The notes beneath the pieces were generated by a model. It was not told where the DNA came from. It worked only from the letters and a program-made list of their open reading frames with translations, and did no database searches. From the NCBI GenBank assembly GCA_003248315.1, contig QKWM01000004.1:1860001-1924000 (forward strand): a stretch of 64,000 nt of DNA, read 5' to 3'. Of this stretch, positions 1 through 9,045 are shown in pieces. Position 1 is the stretch's first letter; the number at the start of each line of letters is the position of its first letter. Source of the DNA: Streptomyces sp. SW4. Its GTDB lineage: Bacteria > Actinomycetota > Actinomycetes > Streptomycetales > Streptomycetaceae. Both the position numbers and the translations under genes were made by a program.

Positions 1-525
1 GCACAGGCGAGGGTGGAGGCGCCGGCGCCGCCCCGGCCGCCGATGACGCCGACGGTGAGGGCCGGCCGGCCGACGCCCTCGGTGACGTCGGCGATCCGGT
101 CGATCAGCCACTGCTCGCCGTCGGGCAGCATCAGGACGTGGTCGGCGCCGATCTCGACCGCCCGCTGCCAGACCCCGGGGTCGTCCTGGTCGCGGCCGAC
201 GAGGACGACTCCGCGCCGGCGGCCGCCCGGGTCCCAGCTCCCGCCCCGGCCCCAGCCCGGTCGGCGCGCCCGTCCCGGGCCCGTGTCCCCCGCGGCTCCC
301 GCGCCCGCTCCCGCGGCGGGCGGCGTCGTCGCCGACCAGGACGAGGGGCGACGCCTCCCATCCGCCGCCGCGTCCGGGCATCGTGGGATGCACCTCGGGT
401 GTGGCGCCGGCAGCCGCGCACAGGCGCAGCAGGTCGTCGAGGAGGTCGGTGTCCTCGGTGATGATCAGCGGTGCGGCGGGGCCGCCCGCGGCGGGCGGCG
501 GGTCGTGTGTGACGGTTCCGGACAT
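1..525 (-). CDS. ssd: Ssd/CpaE-like septum-site-determining ATPase, 5' part (runs off window)
   Basis: N-terminal portion of a MinD/CpaE-superfamily protein. The start is ATG at 525 (MSGTVTHDPPPAAGG). A receiver-like N-terminal region follows (PLIITEDTDLLDDLLRLC), then GADHVLMLPDGEQWLIDRI, and at 13-60 the deviant Walker A GGRGGAGAST that marks this family. The frame changes near 210-240, so the start and the P-loop are not in one frame as written; I read this as a lost base. In actinobacteria ssd-type proteins act in septum placement and usually precede tad/pilus-type secretion genes; those would lie left of this window. Assignment rests on recognisable family sequence and on the neighbouring HAD phosphatase and 6C RNA. 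Confidence 0.8.
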   Translation of the reverse strand, partial: MSGTVTHDPPPAAGGPAAPLIITEDTDLLDDLLRLCAAAGATPEVHPTMPGRGGGWEASPLVLVGDDAARRGSGRGSRGGHGPGTGAPTGLGPGRELGPGRPPARSRPRRPRPGRPRGLAAGGRDRRRPRPDAARRRAVADRPDRRRHRGRRPAGPHRRRHRRPGRRRRLHPRLC

Positions 526-844
526 GGACTGTGTCCCCTCGGCTGCGTCTCGGGCTTAGGCCCGGGTGAACACCCGGGCGGTCATCCGGGTGCGGACTCC
601 TGTGAAGCACCGGCGACCGGCCGCGGACGAGCCGCGGCGCAGACCGGCCGAACGCCCCGGACGAACGGAACCGGCCGGGCCGGAACCCGGCGCGGCCGAG
701 GCGCGTGGGAATCACGGTGCAGCGATCCGGGAAATCGTGTGGATCTTGGTCGATAACTGTGGACAACTCGCTGGATTGTGAATATCTCCCTCACCCGTAC
801 CGGTGAGCCACGCACAATCCGTGGACGACTCCGTCCGGCTTCCC

Positions 845-960
845 GGCGCCTCCGGCCCGCCCCCTCTACGCCTCCGGCCCGCCCGCCCCTCGACGCCTCC
901 GACCCGCCCTCTCGACGTCTCCGACCCGCCCCTTCGACGCCTCCGGCGCGCCCCCCTCGG
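845..960. repeat. Degenerate GC-rich tandem repeat
   Basis: About five imperfect copies of a 22-25 bp unit with the core GACGCCTCCGACCCGCCC lie between ssd and the 6C RNA. No convincing coding potential is seen here. The rest of 526-1109 holds only the ssd leader and low-complexity GC-rich DNA. Confidence 0.6.
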
Positions 961-1109
961 CGGCCCCCGCACACCCCTCCGCGGCTCCCGTCCGCCCCCT
1001 GGCGCGACTGCCGCAGAGCAGCCCGCCGCACACACAGAGTGACAAGTCAGGCACATGACAACAACCTCGCCCCAAGGGCGGCCACACACCGCCTCAAGGC
1101 GCCAGGAGC

Positions 1110-1215
1110 CTGGAAAACCCACCCGGACATGCGACGACCCCGCCGGGGGGAGAGCGGGGGTCGTCTCCACGGCCGACTCGGGGGGGGGAGGAGTCGGACC
1201 GGGTTAGCACGGTCG
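1110..1215 (-). ncRNA. 6C small RNA (two C-rich-loop hairpins)
   Basis: On the minus strand there are two hairpins in a row. The first pairs 1191-1197 with 1173-1179 (CCGACTC/GAGTCGG) and has an 11-nt loop CTCCCCCCCCC. The second pairs 1157-1165 with 1133-1141 (GACGACCCC/GGGGTCGTC) and has CTCTCCCCCC in the loop. Two stem-loops each with six or more loop cytosines define the actinobacterial 6C RNA family. In Mycobacterium tuberculosis the 6C RNA (B11) lies in the same place, between the ssd gene Rv3660c and the HAD gene Rv3661, on the strand used here. A TTTT run at about 1115 could be the 3' end. The ends are estimates. Confidence 0.8.
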
Positions 1216-1225
1216 CGAACGATCC

Positions 1226-2146
1226 GTGACTTCCATGGTGTACCCGAGAGCCTTCTCAGGCAAACCCACGCGCCCCACCTTACGCCGAATGGGCTGCGCC
1301 TATGCTCAGGGTCGTGGAAAACCACTCCTCGCCCCACTCCATGCCCGCACGGCGGCCTTCTTCGACCTGGACAAGACGGTCATCGCGAAGTCGAGCACGC
1401 TGACGTTCAGCAAGTCCTTCTATCAAGGCGGGCTGATCAACCGCCGGGCCGTCCTGCGGACCGCGTACACCCAGTTCGTCTTCCTCGCGGGCGGCGCCGA
1501 CCACGAGCAGATGGAGCGTATGCGCACGTATCTGTCCGCGCTGTGCCGCGGCTGGAACGTGCAGCAGGTGAAGGACCTCGTCGCCGAGACCCTGCACGAC
1601 CTGATCGACCCGATCATCTACGACGAGGCCGCCTCCCTCATCGAGGAGCACCACACCGCCGGCCGGGACGTCGTGATCGTCTCCACGTCGGGCGCCGAGG
1701 TCGTGGAGCCCATCGGCGAGCTGCTCGGCGCGGACCGCGTCGTGGCGACCCGCATGGTCGTGGGCGACGACGGCTGCTTCACCGGAGAGGTGGAGTACTA
1801 CGCGTACGGCCCGACGAAGGCGGAGGCGATCCGGGAGCTGGCCGCGTCCGAGGGGTACGACCTGTCCCGTTGCTACGCCTACAGCGACTCGGTCACCGAC
1901 CTGCCGATGCTGGAGTCCGTCGGTCATCCGCACGCCGTGAACCCGGACCGGGCGCTGCGCCGCGAGGCGCTCGCCCGCGAGTGGCCGATTCTCGACTTCC
2001 ACCGGCCCGTCCGGCTCAAGCAGCGGATCCCCGCGTTCTCGGTGCCGCCGCGGCCGGCGCTCGTCGCCGCGGCCGCCATAGGCGCGGCGGCGGCCACCGC
2101 GGGTCTCGTCTGGTACGCCAGCCGACGCCGGGCGGCGGTGGCCTGA
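1226..2146 (+). CDS. HAD-superfamily IB phosphatase with C-terminal membrane anchor
   Basis: Haloacid-dehalogenase fold hydrolase of the SerB-like IB group. Motif I is FFDLDKTVIAKS with the nucleophile Asp, motif II is IVSTSGAEVV, and motif IV is YSDSVTDLPML. A single hydrophobic segment near the C-terminus (about 30 residues from the end) followed by ASRRR suggests membrane anchoring with the tail inside. The substrate is not predictable. In-frame starts are 1226 and ATG 1289. An ATG at 1302 that would give a more typical N-terminus is out of frame, so a lost base near 1345 is possible. This is the Rv3661-type partner of ssd. Confidence 0.85.
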   Translation: MTSMVYPRAFSGKPTRPTLRRMGCAYAQGRGKPLLAPLHARTAAFFDLDKTVIAKSSTLTFSKSFYQGGLINRRAVLRTAYTQFVFLAGGADHEQMERMRTYLSALCRGWNVQQVKDLVAETLHDLIDPIIYDEAASLIEEHHTAGRDVVIVSTSGAEVVEPIGELLGADRVVATRMVVGDDGCFTGEVEYYAYGPTKAEAIRELAASEGYDLSRCYAYSDSVTDLPMLESVGHPHAVNPDRALRREALAREWPILDFHRPVRLKQRIPAFSVPPRPALVAAAAIGAAAATAGLVWYASRRRAAVA

Positions 2147-2174
2147 CCCCGCGCCGGGGTGCACCGGCCGCCCC

Positions 2175-2255
2175 TTGAGTCCTTTTTGAACCTAAAAGTA
2201 AAGAAGTGTGGGCAGGACTTCCGCTTGCCCGGGTGCTGGAGTACAAAGGACTCAA
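2175..2255. repeat. Inverted repeats in intergenic region
   Basis: Perfect 11-bp arms TTGAGTCCTTT (2175-2185) and AAAGGACTCAA (2245-2255) enclose a second hairpin GGGCA/TGCCC (about 2211-2230). This could be a structured 3' end of the HAD transcript or a small RNA. No gene is seen in 2147-2567. Confidence 0.45.
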
Positions 2256-2449
2256 CGGCCCGCGAGACCAAGGACATCCGAGAGGATCACCTTAATAACG
2301 CACATTGGCCCCACGGACCGAGCATGGACATCGGGCACCCACGCGACGTCGACCCGTCGATTACGGGCCAGCCGCACCAGGTGACGGGCAGAAGTTCCCG
2401 ACCTGATGGGCATATATCGAGGACGCTTGGTACCCCGATGTGCATGCCA

Positions 2450-2477
2450 GCGGCGGTACGAGTTCTCGTACCGCCGC
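2450..2477. terminator. Strong symmetrical hairpin between convergent genes
   Basis: Thirteen-bp perfect arms GCGGCGGTACGAG and CTCGTACCGCCGC have a 2-nt loop. The hairpin lies between the HAD gene (rightward) and the Fic-like gene (leftward). There is no long T tract. It is probably a bidirectional terminator or transcript-end stabiliser. Confidence 0.6.
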
Positions 2478-2567
2478 ATTTCTGCGCCGCACCGCCGGCA
2501 CCGCCCTCTGGCCCGCACCGCCCCTGTGCGCCGCACCGCCCCTCCGCTCCGTGCCGCCGGCGGCCGC

Positions 2568-3392
2568 CTACGCCGCGCCGCGCTGCAGCGCCTCGCACAC
2601 CGCCGTCGACTCACGGGCACCCAGCCCGACGGCCTGGCCGCAGTGGCCGATCCACGCGGCCATGCCCTGGGGCGTGCCGGAGACATAGCCCTCCAGGGCC
2701 GCCAGATAGGCCGCCCGGCCCAGCTCGGCGTGGCCGACCTCGGCCGGGCACACCGACTTCGGGTCCAGGCCGCTGCCGACCAGCACGATCCGTTCCGCCG
2801 CGCGCGCGACGAGGCCGTTGTGGGAGGCGAAGGGGCGCAGCGCGAGAAGTTCGCCGTGCACGACCGCGGCCGTCACCAGGGCGGGCGCGGAACTGCCGGC
2901 GACGATCAGCTCGGCCAGCCCCTCCAGGCGGCCGTGGACCTCGTCCGCGCCCGGCAGCGGCAGCTCCACCAGCGGCTCGTCGACCGGCTCGCCGGCCTGC
3001 CGCGGACGGCCCACCTCGTCGCCGTGACCGGCCGCCGCCACCAGGTGCAGCCGGGCCAGCACCCGCAGCGGCGACTGCCGCCAGACGGACAGCAGCTGCC
3101 CGGACTCGGCGGTCAGCCGCAGTGCCGCGCCCATGGTCCGCGCCTCGTCGTCGGTGCTGAAGTCGGAACGCCGGCGCACCTCCTCCAGGGCCCAGTCCGC
3201 CCCGGACAGCGCCGCCGAGCCCCGTGCGCCCCGCAGCGCCGCCTCGGAGGTGACCTCGTTGCTGCGGCGCCGCATGATGCGGTGCCCGTAGACCCGGTCC
3301 ACGGACTTGCGGACGGACTCCACGGAGTCGGCCACGCCGGGCAGTGCGCCCAGGGCCGCGAGCGGATCGGCGGTCGCGCCTGTCGTACTCAT
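2568..3392 (-). CDS. Fic-like protein with degenerate catalytic motif
   Basis: About 274 residues from ATG 3392 (MSTTGATADPL); an upstream in-frame start at 3479 lies inside the divergent promoter region and is less likely. The central region resembles the Fic/DOC fold. The family motif HPFxx(G/D)NGR is replaced by RPFASHNGLVAR, so the catalytic His is Arg and the phosphate-binding Gly/Arg are changed. AMPylation activity is therefore doubtful. It starts about 100 bp from the divergent CooC-like ATPase gene, which suggests shared control. Homologues are sometimes labelled oxidoreductase, without support in this sequence. Confidence 0.7.
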   Translation of the reverse strand: MSTTGATADPLAALGALPGVADSVESVRKSVDRVYGHRIMRRRSNEVTSEAALRGARGSAALSGADWALEEVRRRSDFSTDDEARTMGAALRLTAESGQLLSVWRQSPLRVLARLHLVAAAGHGDEVGRPRQAGEPVDEPLVELPLPGADEVHGRLEGLAELIVAGSSAPALVTAAVVHGELLALRPFASHNGLVARAAERIVLVGSGLDPKSVCPAEVGHAELGRAAYLAALEGYVSGTPQGMAAWIGHCGQAVGLGARESTAVCEALQRGAA

Positions 3393-3493
3393 GGGTACGA
3401 CACTACGCACCCCGGGAGGCCGCCCCACGATGGAGTGGTCTTCTTCACGTCCGTTTGCCACGCACAGCGATGCCGACACTACGCTTGGTGAAC

Positions 3494-4480
3494 ATGAAAA
3501 TTGCTTTCGTCGGGAAGGGCGGCAGCGGCAAGACCACCCTGTCCTCCCTGTTCATCCGCCACCTCGCCGCCACGGGCGCCCCCGTCGTCGCCATCGACGC
3601 CGACATCAACCAGCACCTGGGCGCCGCGCTCGGCCTCGACGAGGCGGAGGCGGCGAAACTGCCCGCGATGGGCGACCACCTGCCGCTGATCAAGGACTAC
3701 CTGCGCGGCGACAACCCCCGCATCGCCTCCGCCGAGACGATGATCAAGACCACGCCGCCCGGCGAGGGCTCCCGGCTGCTGCGCGTGCGCGAGGACAACC
3801 CGGTCTACGACGCCTGCGCGCGGCCGGTGGAACTCGACGGCGACACCGTCCGTTTGATGGTCACCGGGCCCTTCACGGACGCCGACCTGGGAGTCGCCTG
3901 CTACCACTCCAAGACGGGAGCGGTGGAGCTGTGCCTCAACCACCTGGTCGACGGCCGTGACGAGTACGTCGTGGTCGACATGACGGCCGGCTCGGACTCG
4001 TTCGCCTCCGGCATGTTCACCCGCTTCGACATCACGTTCCTCGTCGCCGAGCCGACCCGGAAGGGGGTCTCCGTCTACCGCCAGTACAAGGAGTACGCCC
4101 GTGACTACGGCGTCACCCTCCAGGTGATCGGCAACAAGGTGCAGGGCCCGGACGACGTCGACTTCCTGCGCGCCGAGGTCGGCGAGGACCTGCTCGTGAC
4201 GGTCGGTCACTCGGACTGGGTGCGCTCCATGGAGAAGGGCCGGCCGCCCCGGTTCGCCCTCCTGGAGGACGCCAACCGCCGCGCCCTGCGCCTGCTGCAG
4301 ACGGCCGTCGACGTGACGTACGGGCAGCGGGACTGGGTGCGCTACACCGAGCAGATGGTGCACTTCCACCTGAAGAACGCCCGCAGTTGGGGCGACGAGC
4401 GCACCGGGGTCGACCTGGCGGCCCAGGTCGACCCCGGCTTCGTGCTCGGCGAGCAGGTCGCCACCGCGGCGCCCGCCTGA
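3494..4480 (+). CDS. CooC/MinD-type P-loop ATPase
   Basis: SIMIBI-class ATPase of 328 residues. It starts at ATG 3494 (MKIAFVGKGGSGKTT), where the P-loop GKGGSGKTT forms residues 7-15. AIDADINQHLG is the usual post-P-loop strand and VVVDMTAGSDS is the switch region. CooC-like proteins load metal cofactors into enzymes, and MinD-like relatives act in cell polarity; the sequence alone does not separate these. The gene is complete and undisturbed. It is divergent from the Fic-like gene and convergent with the deacetylase-like lipoprotein gene, one base from its end. Confidence 0.85.
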   Translation: MKIAFVGKGGSGKTTLSSLFIRHLAATGAPVVAIDADINQHLGAALGLDEAEAAKLPAMGDHLPLIKDYLRGDNPRIASAETMIKTTPPGEGSRLLRVREDNPVYDACARPVELDGDTVRLMVTGPFTDADLGVACYHSKTGAVELCLNHLVDGRDEYVVVDMTAGSDSFASGMFTRFDITFLVAEPTRKGVSVYRQYKEYARDYGVTLQVIGNKVQGPDDVDFLRAEVGEDLLVTVGHSDWVRSMEKGRPPRFALLEDANRRALRLLQTAVDVTYGQRDWVRYTEQMVHFHLKNARSWGDERTGVDLAAQVDPGFVLGEQVATAAPA

Positions 4481-4481
4481 G

Positions 4482-5749
4482 CTAGTCCTTGGCCGCCGGA
4501 GCCCCGGGCACGCCCTTCGGGGCCGGGGCCGGGTCGGCCGACAGGAAGGACGCCCAGCCCTGCTTGGGGCCTCGCCGACCTTCAGGCCGCGGAGCTTCTC
4601 CAGCACCGCGGGATCCTGGGCGTCCAGCCAGTCCACGAGCTGCCGGAAGGAGACGCAGCGCACCTCCTCCTTGGTGCACACCTCCTCGACGACCTCTTCG
4701 ACGGCGCGCATGTAGGTGCCGCCGTTCCAGGACTCGAAGTGGTTGCCGATGATCAGGGGCGCGCGGTTGCCGTCGTAGGCGCGGTAGAAGCCCTGGAGCA
4801 GTCCGTCGCGCATCTGGTCGCCCCAGAGCTCGTGCTTGGACGGGTCGCCCTGGGTGTCGGTGCCCGACTGGTTGACCATGAAGTTGTAGTCCATCGTGAG
4901 CTGCTCGTAGGAGTGGCCGGGGAACGGCACGAGCTGCATCGACACGTCCCACAGGCCGTGCTTCTTCTCCGGCCAGACCTGGTTGCGCACGCCGCTGGTG
5001 TCGTAGCGGAAGCCGAGGTCGGCGGCGGCCTTCATGAAGTTCTCCTGGCCTTCCAGGCAGGGGGTGCGGGCGCCGATCAGCTCCTTGTCGTAGTCGAAGG
5101 GCAGCGGTGCCGCGTTCTTCATGCCGGTGTTGGTCTTCCAGGTCTTCACGAACCGCTTGGCCTGGGAGATCTCGTCCTTCCAGTCCTCCACCGACCACTC
5201 GCCCACGCCACGGCCCTCGCCGCAGAAGTGGCCGTTGAAGTGGGTGCCGATCTCATTGCCCTCCAGCCACGCCAGGCGCAGCTGCTCGACGGTGTCGGCG
5301 ATGCCCTCCGCGTCGTTGAAGCCGATGTCCGAGCTGCCGGGCGAGTGCTGCGGCGGCCGGTACAGATCCCGCTTCTCCTCCGGCAGCATGTACACGCCGC
5401 TGAGGAAATAGGTCATCGTCGCGTTGTTCTCCTTGGCCACCTTGCGGAAGTGGGAGAACAGCTTCTGGCTGTCCTCTCCCGCGCCGTCCCAGGAGAACAC
5501 CACGAACTGCGGCGGCTTCTGGCCGGGCTTGAGGCGTTCGGGCTTCGGCAGATGCGGCTGTGCCCCGGTGTACGCCGTGGAGCCGTCGCCGATCAGCCTG
5601 ATGGCGCTCTTGGGCGCGGGAGCCTTCTTCTCCTTCTGCGGGCCGGGCGCCCCTTCCCCGGAGTCCGTACCGGTTCCGCAGCCGGCGAGCGACGCGGCGC
5701 AGACCGCGGCGATCGCGGCGCCCGCGGCGATCCTGTGGGTGGCGGCCAT
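4482..5749 (-). CDS. Polysaccharide-deacetylase-like lipoprotein
   Basis: ATG 5749 begins a lipoprotein signal peptide (MAATHRIAAGAAIAAVCAAS, lipobox LAGC, Cys 23). The mature part has a NodB-like layout: FVVFSWDGAGED with the early Asp, TYFLSGVYM, and EGNEIGTHFNGHFCG with the likely metal His pair. The predicted product is a secreted, lipid-anchored carbohydrate-active protein acting on cell-wall or capsular glycans. One C is missing in a run at 4566-4569: the frame before it ends GLKVGEAP and the frame after it continues KQGWASFLSADPAPAP to the stop at 4482. Without the shift the frame runs on across the neighbouring gene, which is an artefact. Confidence 0.8.
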
Positions 5750-6119
5750 GTTCCGCCCACCTTCTTCCTTCTCTCGGGCCAACGCTGATGAGAGCGATGT
5801 CGGGTGCTGTGCCGGGAGGTGCCGTCAGCGCGGCCAAGGTCGCACGGGACCGAGAAGGAATTAGTACGACAAGCCGATCAATAGATCGATTCACTCGTCT
5901 GAGCGGCCTATTGGGCCATTTGCGTGGATTCTCTATGCCCGCCCTTTACTCTGCATTACGATCCATTTACCGAGCGCATTTCTGATTCGCATTCACGAGC
6001 GACTCGCCATGCGTTCCTGCATCCCGCCGCTGTACGCCGTGACCCACGGCCGCGACCACCCCCGCACGCGCGGGGTCCCCACGAACCGCGACCGCGTAGC
6101 CCCGGAGGAGACGGGAAAC
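5750..6119. other. Divergent intergenic region
   Basis: This is the promoter region of the lipoprotein gene (leftward) and the SulP-carbonic anhydrase gene (rightward). It is more AT-rich than its surroundings between 5860 and 6000, with short palindromic stretches around GATCAATAGATCGATT. No gene is seen. Confidence 0.5.
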
Positions 6120-8705
6120 ATGTCCGCCTGCGTCCCCGCCCGTGCCGACGACTCGTCCCGGACCGATCGAGTCCACCCGCCCCACAGCCCGCCGCCCCGA
6201 CGCCGCTTCCGCATCGCCGGAGCCGACGTGTCGGCCTCGATCGCGGTCTTCCTGATCGCACTCCCCCTGTCCCTGGGCATCGCCCTCGCCACCGGCGCCC
6301 CCCTCCAGGCCGGGCTCGTCGCGGCCGCCGTCGGCGGGATCGTCGTCGGACGGCTCGGCGGCTGCCCGCTCCAGGTCAGCGGGCCCGCCGCCGGTCTCAC
6401 GGTGGTCACCGCCGACCTCATCCAGCAGTACGGATGGCGCGCCACATGCGCCATCACCGTCCTCGCGGGCATCTCCCAGCTCGGGCTGGGCTGCCTGCGC
6501 GTCGCCCGCACGGCGCTCGCCGTCAGCCCCGCCATCGTGCACGGCATGCTCGCCGGCATCGGGGTCACCATCGCCGTCGCCCAGCTGCACATCGTCCTCG
6601 GCGGCACCCCGCAGAGCTCGGTGCCCGACAACCTGCGGGCGCTGCCCGCCCAGTTGGCCGACCTGCATCCGGCCGCCGTGTCGGTGAGCGCGCTCACCCT
6701 GGCCCTGCTGGTGGCCTGGCCCGGATCCCGGGCCGGGCCGGCGACGTCCTGCGCAAGGTCCCGGCCGCGCTCGTCGCCGTCGCCGGATCCACCGCGGTCG
6801 CCGCCGTCGCCGGCCTGCGCCTGCCCAAGGTCGACCTGCCGTCCTGGAGCAGCCACGCGCTGGCCGCGCTGCCCGACGGTCCCGTGCTCGGCCTCGTCGC
6901 CGCGGTCCTCACCATCACGCTGGTGTGCAGCGTGCAGTCCCTGCTCGGCGCCGTCGCCGTCGACAAACTGGTCGCCGCCCGCCCCGGGCTGTCCGGCCGT
7001 GTCGCCCGTTCCGACCTCGACCGCGAGCTGCTGGGTCAGGGCGCCGCCAACATCGTCTCCGGCTCCCTCGGCGGACTGCCCATCGCCGGTGTCGCCGTCC
7101 GCAGCACCGCGAACGTCAACGCGGGTGCCGTCAGCCGGAACTCCACGATGCTGCACGGCGTTCTCGTAGTGATCGCCACGCTGCTGATGGTCCCGGCCCT
7201 GGAGCTGATCCCGCTCGCCTCGCTCGCCGCCCTGGTCATGTCCATCGGCATCACGATGGTGTCCCTGCACCACATCCGGACGGTGACCCGCCACCGCGAG
7301 GTGCTGGTGTACGCGGCCACCACGGGCGGGGTGGTGTTCTTCGGCGTCCTGGAGGGCGTCGCCCTGGGCATCGCCGTGGCCGTCGGCGTCGCCCTGCACC
7401 GCCTGACCCGCACCCGCATCACCCACGACGACAGAGATGGAGTCCATCACGTCCATGTACGGGGCCAGTTGACGTTCCTCGCGGTGCCGCGGCTGAGCCG
7501 GGTCCTGCACCACGTGCCCCACGGGGCGGACGTGGTCGTGGAGCTGGACGGCTCGTTCATGGACCACGCGGCGTACGAGACGCTGCAGGACTGGCAGAAG
7601 ACGCACACCGCGCAGGGCGGTTCGGTCGAGATCACCGGGCGCCGGCCCGGCACCCGCATCTCCGAGCCGGACGGGTCCGGCAACTGCCGCTGCCGCCCCT
7701 GGACGGCCTGGCGCAACCACCAGTGCGAGCCCGCTCCGACCGCTCCCGCCTCCGGCACCCCGCGCAAGGCGTCCGGCGAGGCCGGCGGAAGTGAACTGGC
7801 CCGCGGCATCAGCGCCTTCCAGCGCAACACCGCCCCGCTGGTGCGCGGCGAGCTGTCCCGGCTGGCGCGCGAGGGCCAGCGCCCTCGCAGCTCTTCCTGA
7901 CCTGCGCCGACTCCCGCCTGGTCACCTCGATGATCACCTCAAGCGGCCCGGGCGACCTGTTCGTCGTGCGCAACGTCGGCAACCTCGTCCCGCTGCCCGG
8001 CGAGGAGAGCGGCGACGACTCGGTGGCCGCCGCGATCGAGTACGCGGTGGACGTGCTGAAGGTGCGTTCGATCACCGTGTGCGGGCACTCCGGCTGCGGC
8101 GCCATGCAGGCCCTGCTCAACGCCGAGCCCTCGGGCGCCCGGACCCCTCTCGAACGGTGGCTGCGGCACGCCCTGCCGAGCCTGGAGCGCCTGACCGGCG
8201 ACGACGGCTCCTGGGTGCGGCTGGCCGGCCGGCGCCCCGCCGACGCCGTCGAGCAGCTGTGCCTGGCCAACGTCGTCCAGCAGCTGGAGCACCTGCGCGC
8301 CCACGAGGCGGTGGCCCGGGCCCTGCGCGACGGCGAGCTGGAGCTGCACGGCATGTACTTCCACGTGGGCGAGGCCCAGGCATACCTGCTCCGGGAGGAG
8401 GAGGGGGACGGGGTGTTCGCGCTCGTCCGGGAGACCGGCGAGCCCGACGCCGCGCACGGCCGGGACGTCTCCGGCACCGGGCCGGCCGCCGACACCGGCC
8501 CGGACGCCGACACCGGCCCGGACGCCGTCACGGGCCCGGGTTACACGGACCCGGACGCTCAGCCGGTACCGGCGGCCGCGGGACCGGCCCCGACGCCGCG
8601 TCCACGGCGGCTACCGCCACCCCGGCCGCGGTGACCGCCTCCTCCTCGGTGACCGCGCCGTCCGGTGAGGGCGAGCAGCCCTCCGAGGCCGGCCGGTCCC
8701 GCTGA
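6120..8705 (+). CDS. SulP anion transporter fused to beta-carbonic anhydrase
   Basis: Start ATG 6120 follows GGAGGAG at 6104-6110. The N-terminal two thirds is a SulP permease with many membrane helices (SIAVFLIALPLSLGIALATG, GLVAAAVGGIVVGRLGG, SGPAAGLTVV), ending in a STAS-like segment. The C-terminal third is a beta-carbonic anhydrase with zinc ligands in CADSR and HSGCG. The fusion couples bicarbonate/sulfate movement to CO2 hydration at the membrane. Lost C residues near 6719 and 7885 break the frame in two places (…LALLVAWP / RIPGRAGD and …LAREGQRP / SQLFLTCADSR). The current third frame stops at 8634; a further shift near 8580 would give a natural Ala/Thr-rich end at 8705. Confidence 0.85.
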
Positions 8706-9045
8706 CGAGAGGGACCGGCCGGCCGGCGGCCCGGGGAGTGAACTCGAACGGCCCGGCGTCCGTGGGTACCTATGACCCGCGGCGCCGGGCCGTCGCAGGA
8801 CCAGCCCCTGTGCCCCACCCACCCCTCGTCCGCCGTCCGGCCACGGACCGACCACCGACCGACCACCGCCCGCCGACCACCGCCCGCCGACCAACCACCG
8901 GCACCGCCCCGGCACCGCCACCGACACCACCACCAGCACCGCCAACAGGTCTACACCAATTTCCGGTCGGCCCTTGTCAGCGGACCACCCGGTCTGATGA
9001 GCTGTGGCCTGGGACACAACGGACACCCTGAGAAAGGGAGATGTC
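8706..9045. other. Intergenic region with ACC-rich simple repeats
   Basis: The stretch 8840-8945 is made of imperfect CCGACCACCG/CACCGCC repeats. The remainder is the acsA leader with a ribosome-binding site AAGGGAG at 9034-9040. No gene is supported. Confidence 0.5.

Noticed and set aside
3479..5782. A 767-codon minus-strand reading frame covering the lipoprotein gene and the whole opposite ATPase gene
   Set aside because: The lipoprotein family sequence stops at the lost base near 4567; the rest is antisense to a well recognised P-loop ATPase.
8840..8945. CRISPR-like repeats
   Set aside because: They are simple ACC-rich low-complexity DNA without fixed repeat and spacer lengths.
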